A DNA stretch of 64,000 nucleotides, taken from Lota lota. Lineage: Eukaryota; Chordata; Actinopteri; Gadiformes; Lotidae. The stretch spans positions 628,001-692,000 of the forward strand of contig JACYXH010000205.1 of assembly GCA_026745465.1 (NCBI GenBank), read 5' to 3'. Positions 59,401 to 64,000 of the stretch are shown here, piece after piece. Position 1 is the first letter of the stretch. Each line of letters starts with the position of its first letter. The notes beneath the pieces were generated by a model. It ran no database searches and was not told where the DNA came from. It worked only from the letters and a program-made list of their open reading frames with translations. Both the position numbers and the translations under genes were made by a program.

Positions 59401-61748
59401 GGAGACGGCGTGGAGCGCAGAGAGGGAGAGGGGGATGGGCAGGGGGTGAGGTCGCAGGCTTGGGAGGCGGGCGAAGGCGTGAGGGTGAAGCGGTCGGGGG
59501 TGGAGGCGCGAGAGCTGTTGGGCGACGGCCATCCAGGGGAAAACGATGGGAGTGTAGCGTGAAGGAGACAGGCAGGAGGAGCGGGGGGGAGATGAGATCT
59601 TGTCCCTGGGGGAATCACGCAGAGTCGGCCCAGGGACGGAAGTGTTGCCTAACACGGGTGACTTTGTTGAAGGATGCTTTGGCAGCTCGGAGTGTGAGTC
59701 AGAGGCGAAAGGCTGTTTTTTCAAGCAGGACTGCAGAGATCGAGGTTGCGGAGAAATGCAATCAAGCCTGGCGGTGGCAGGAAGTGGCGAGGGACTGCAC
59801 ACCCGCCGAGCCGAGATATTTCCTGTGCCCGTTGTTTGGGGTGAGGGCTGTTTAAGTTTGGTTTGAGCTATTTGTTGAGGCTTGTCCGCAGGAGACCCAT
59901 GGTCTGTTTGATTAGCACCCCACTTCGGGCTGGGGGAGAGGGGTCCGGAATACCAACAGGGGCGGGATAGGTGGAGTCGTGATGACTCCGTACCCTCATC
60001 AGGTTCAGTGAGATTAGCTCCATTAGCAGTCACGGCTTTGAGCTGGGATGTCGGTGATTGCAGCGGAGGGAGTGGAACGTGGGGCAGCGCAACCCCCTGC
60101 TCTCCTCCTGTAGCACGGAGCGCAACAGGACTTGTAACCGGACGGGAAAACACCGTTTGAAACTTTGGCTCCTTGCCTGTGGGATAATTGTGATCCAAGG
60201 CCGGCGTTTCTGTCAGGGCGGCGTCCTGAGCTGTAGCCGTCCCGGATGTGCACCGACGGCAGGGCGGGGCGGCGTCTGAAGGAGTCCCAGTGACTGCGGC
60301 TCTGCGGCTCTGCGGGGGCCTCTGTGCAGACCAGCGACGGGGATAGGGCAGTTTGGGGGGACACAGGGGCCAGGCTGGAGGCGGCCGAGCAGGCGGTGCA
60401 AGAGGCCAGGGTGATGTGGTTAATGGGCCAGCAGGGGGAGTAGGGCCTCTGCAGGGTGGGGGAGAGCACGGGGAGACGACCCTTCCTCAGGATGGCCGTG
60501 AGCAGGGACAGCCTGGTGAGCGGGGGCCGGTGGCGGCGGGGAGGGGGGGGCAGGGACGGCCCTACGGACGAGGCCAGGCTCTCGCAGGACGACAGGCAGG
60601 AGGCCTGGGGCATGTGCAGCATGCTGGAGCCGGTGGCCAGGGCGTGCCTCCGGACCCGGACCACGGTGGGGGTGAACGCCCCCGAACGAACCGAGGAGCA
60701 CGGCGAGACGGCGCGGCTCAGCGACAGCGGGGACGTAGCGCTGGACAGCTGCATGGCCGACCAGCTCCTCTCCCTGTCCCAGCCGTCGGAGAACACGGAC
60801 TCCCGAGAAGAAGCCTGGCTGGAGAACATGCTGGAGATATCAGTGGGGCTCTGAACCCTGAAGTCTGCCGGCGGCCTATTTGTAAAGACACCCGAGCCGG
60901 GCTCGGCACCGGGATAGATATCGTGACAGCGCTGCTGAGAAAGGCTCTCGTGTTTACCAACAACGGTCTCCATAGGAGCCACTGAGCGGCGGTGAGTGTT
61001 GTCACCCTGCAGACTGAGTGGAGGTGAAGGGTGAGGGAGGGCGACGTGATCCGCCCAACGCTTCGACTAAAGGAGAAGAGAAGGAGAGTTGGAAGGAAGG
61101 AAAACATGATAGCCGAGGTCGACTGTGTTCACTCATTCACAGTGAATACCACAGAGATTGTATGGAGTTAACCAAATAGAACAAACTGGTAGCATATGCT
61201 TATTAAAAGGAAAAGATGAAGCCCTGTCGAGACACGACTTGCGAGAGGAGAGAAACGTTGACTCTGGAACTAGAGATCAAACAATAAAGTGTCTCTAAAG
61301 CACTTGAAAGGGAAGGCCTGTTACACCATACTTATGAATAACTGCTAAAAATAAAGCAATTAATATATGTTGTAGACAATCATCTTCACAGATTCATTAC
61401 ACCATATGCAGGACTCTTTATGGATTGTACACATAATTAGAATGTCAGATTTAAAATGTAATCTACTAGTACTATATATAGTACTGCACTATTTATGTGT
61501 AACATACACTGCATGTGCACAACACAAAACCCTTCATATTACAATATCCATAATCCTGTGAATCCATCGACCTGTATGAATCTGTCATCATATCGATTTT
61601 CATTTATCATAATGAATTAAAGTGCAACTAAAGTCCCAATTCAACTTACCCCAAAGTTAGTCCTTTCCTGCGTGGGGCTTTTAGCTCCTTCCTCCATGGC
61701 GTGATTCACATGAAATATCCCCGCTTTATACGTCCAACCGTCCGACAT
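49956..61748 (-). CDS. mlip: muscular LMNA-interacting protein
   Basis: Minus-strand exons, all in phase 0: 61650-61748, 59346-61066, 58582-58653, 58160-58231, 57402-57485, 57241-57306, 55936-55992, 55686-55811, then the terminal exon present twice (52775-53011, 49956-50192). The product would be about 840 aa, Ser/Pro-rich and with no membrane span. Recognisable islands: [36 protein letters not shown] and QRPYSPCWP in exon 2, REGKKRK at its end, [19 protein letters not shown] (58582-58653), [19 protein letters not shown] (57402-57485), and [20 protein letters not shown] (55686-55811). I assign it to MLIP from these islands and from its place beside fam83b. In mammals MLIP binds lamin A/C and ISL1 in heart and skeletal muscle. 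Exon 2 breaks frame twice. The assignment is from memory of the family, not a search. Confidence 0.82.
50560..50635 (+). repeat. GT microsatellite in left duplicate
   Basis: An interrupted GT tract, 4 bp shorter than the matching tract in the right duplicate. Confidence 0.9.
51159..51190. repeat. hairpin with 14-bp arms
   Basis: Arms ATACATTCCTAAAA and its complement with a CACA loop. The same hairpin recurs in the second duplicate at about 53982-54013. Confidence 0.85.
52775..53011 (-). CDS. mlip: mlip terminal exon, proximal duplicate
   Basis: Same 79 codons as the distal copy, phase 0, same acceptor and stop, with no amino-acid change. It is the first terminal exon met by a transcript, about 2.7 kb after exon 8. 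Its native poly(A) signal was not copied, because the duplication stops 95 bp after the stop codon. Confidence 0.78.
   Translation of the reverse strand, partial: SELMTLDRNKEDGSLGSKSQMVNEGGCLEDARMTSASALLIMESEGRSPHPVKPASWQGASTTFSCAEVLPEDSVTRI
53379..53457 (+). repeat. GT microsatellite in right duplicate
   Basis: Counterpart of the tract in the left copy, 4 bp longer. Confidence 0.9.
55500..55680 (+). repeat. GACA/GACAGA-rich low-complexity stretch
   Basis: Imperfect AGACAGA and GACAGACTGGC words adjoin the donor of mlip exon 8. Degenerate tetranucleotide repeat. Confidence 0.7.
57570..57810 (+). mobile_element. common fish interspersed repeat
   Basis: Contains the string order TCAAGTCAAATATAGCCC, TTAATCACAG, CCACTAACCCTAAGCC, CTAAAGGGCAAGG, GAAGAAACCTTGAGAAGG and CTTCCAGGGACAACC. 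I recognise this as a dispersed repeat widespread in ray-finned fish genomes; its class is not clear to me. It lies in mlip intron 4, just upstream of exon 5. Confidence 0.6.
57920..58105 (-). mobile_element. tRNA-derived SINE in mlip intron 4
   Basis: On the minus strand it starts with a tRNA-like head (GGGTAGGATAGTGTCATGGC, then a box B-like GGTTCTGAGTTCCCC). It ends in the shared fish tail CACTGTAAGTCCCTTTTGAT followed by ATAAATGACTAAAT. It lies in the same orientation as the gene, about 55 bp after the exon 4 donor. Confidence 0.65.
59346..61066 (-). CDS. mlip: mlip long exon 2 with two apparent frame breaks
   Basis: It starts in phase 0 after CTTTTAG and ends in phase 0 at REGKKRK|GTAGC. 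Its length, 1721 nt, is 573 codons plus 2, while every other mlip exon is a multiple of 3. Protein-like sequence runs in one frame from 61066 to about 60240, in a second from about 60240 to about 59550 ([21 protein letters not shown]…), and in the third to the donor ([16 protein letters not shown]…). Each switch equals one extra base. Assembly indels, a real lesion, or an unusual transcript could explain this. Confidence 0.75.
61650..61748 (-). CDS. mlip: mlip exon 1 coding part
   Basis: 33 codons, [20 protein letters not shown] to RTNFG, followed by a strong donor (GTAAGT). The start is the first ATG after a long CT tract on the minus strand. It joins exon 2 in phase 0. Confidence 0.7.

Positions 61749-64000
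<2,252 letters not shown>

Noticed and set aside
60215..60245. A 28-base GT…AG segment in mlip exon 2 that would repair the first frame break if it were an intron
   Set aside because: It is far below the minimum size for a spliceosomal intron. An indel is more likely.
60353..60985. 210-codon Gly/Arg-rich frame on the plus strand
   Set aside because: Antisense shadow of the GC-rich long mlip exon.

Overview
This is a vertebrate nuclear window, almost certainly from a ray-finned fish. The genes are split into many GT-AG exons with short introns. The intergenic DNA is rich in CA/GA microsatellites and fish-type tRNA-derived SINEs, and it holds a Ty3/gypsy chromodomain retrotransposon of the kind common in teleosts. 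The species cannot be named from the sequence alone.

Five genes are supported. They keep the order and relative orientation I know for the human chromosome 6p12 block HMGCLL1-GFRAL-HCRTR2-FAM83B-MLIP. hmgcll1 (plus strand, 3' part only) covers 351-10790. gfral (minus, complete, 9 exons, 422 aa) covers 11622-16998 and converges with hmgcll1. hcrtr2 (minus, complete, 7 exons, 451 aa) covers 20173-26056. fam83b (minus, complete, 4 exons, about 936 aa) covers 29318-33746. A gene assigned to mlip (minus, 9 exons plus a duplicated last exon) covers 49956-61748. For the first four genes every exon joins in frame, so the models check themselves. mlip also joins in phase, except for its long exon 2, whose reading frame breaks twice.

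The 16 kb between fam83b and mlip holds no recognisable gene. Human TINAG lies at this position but is not seen here. This gap carries a 4.1 kb LTR retrotransposon (42284-46373, minus strand) with 374-bp LTRs and a 5-bp target duplication. It has lost the end of RNase H and most of integrase, and gag carries an early stop. Its primer site does not look like a tRNA match but is complementary to the predicted 5' end of its own RNA.

A 2.8 kb direct tandem duplication (49861-52670 and 52680-55493) copies the terminal mlip exon with about 0.5% divergence. The products do not form one pathway: HMG-CoA cleavage, GDF15 sensing, orexin sensing, CK1/growth signalling scaffold, and muscle nuclear-envelope protein. 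What links them is conserved gene order.
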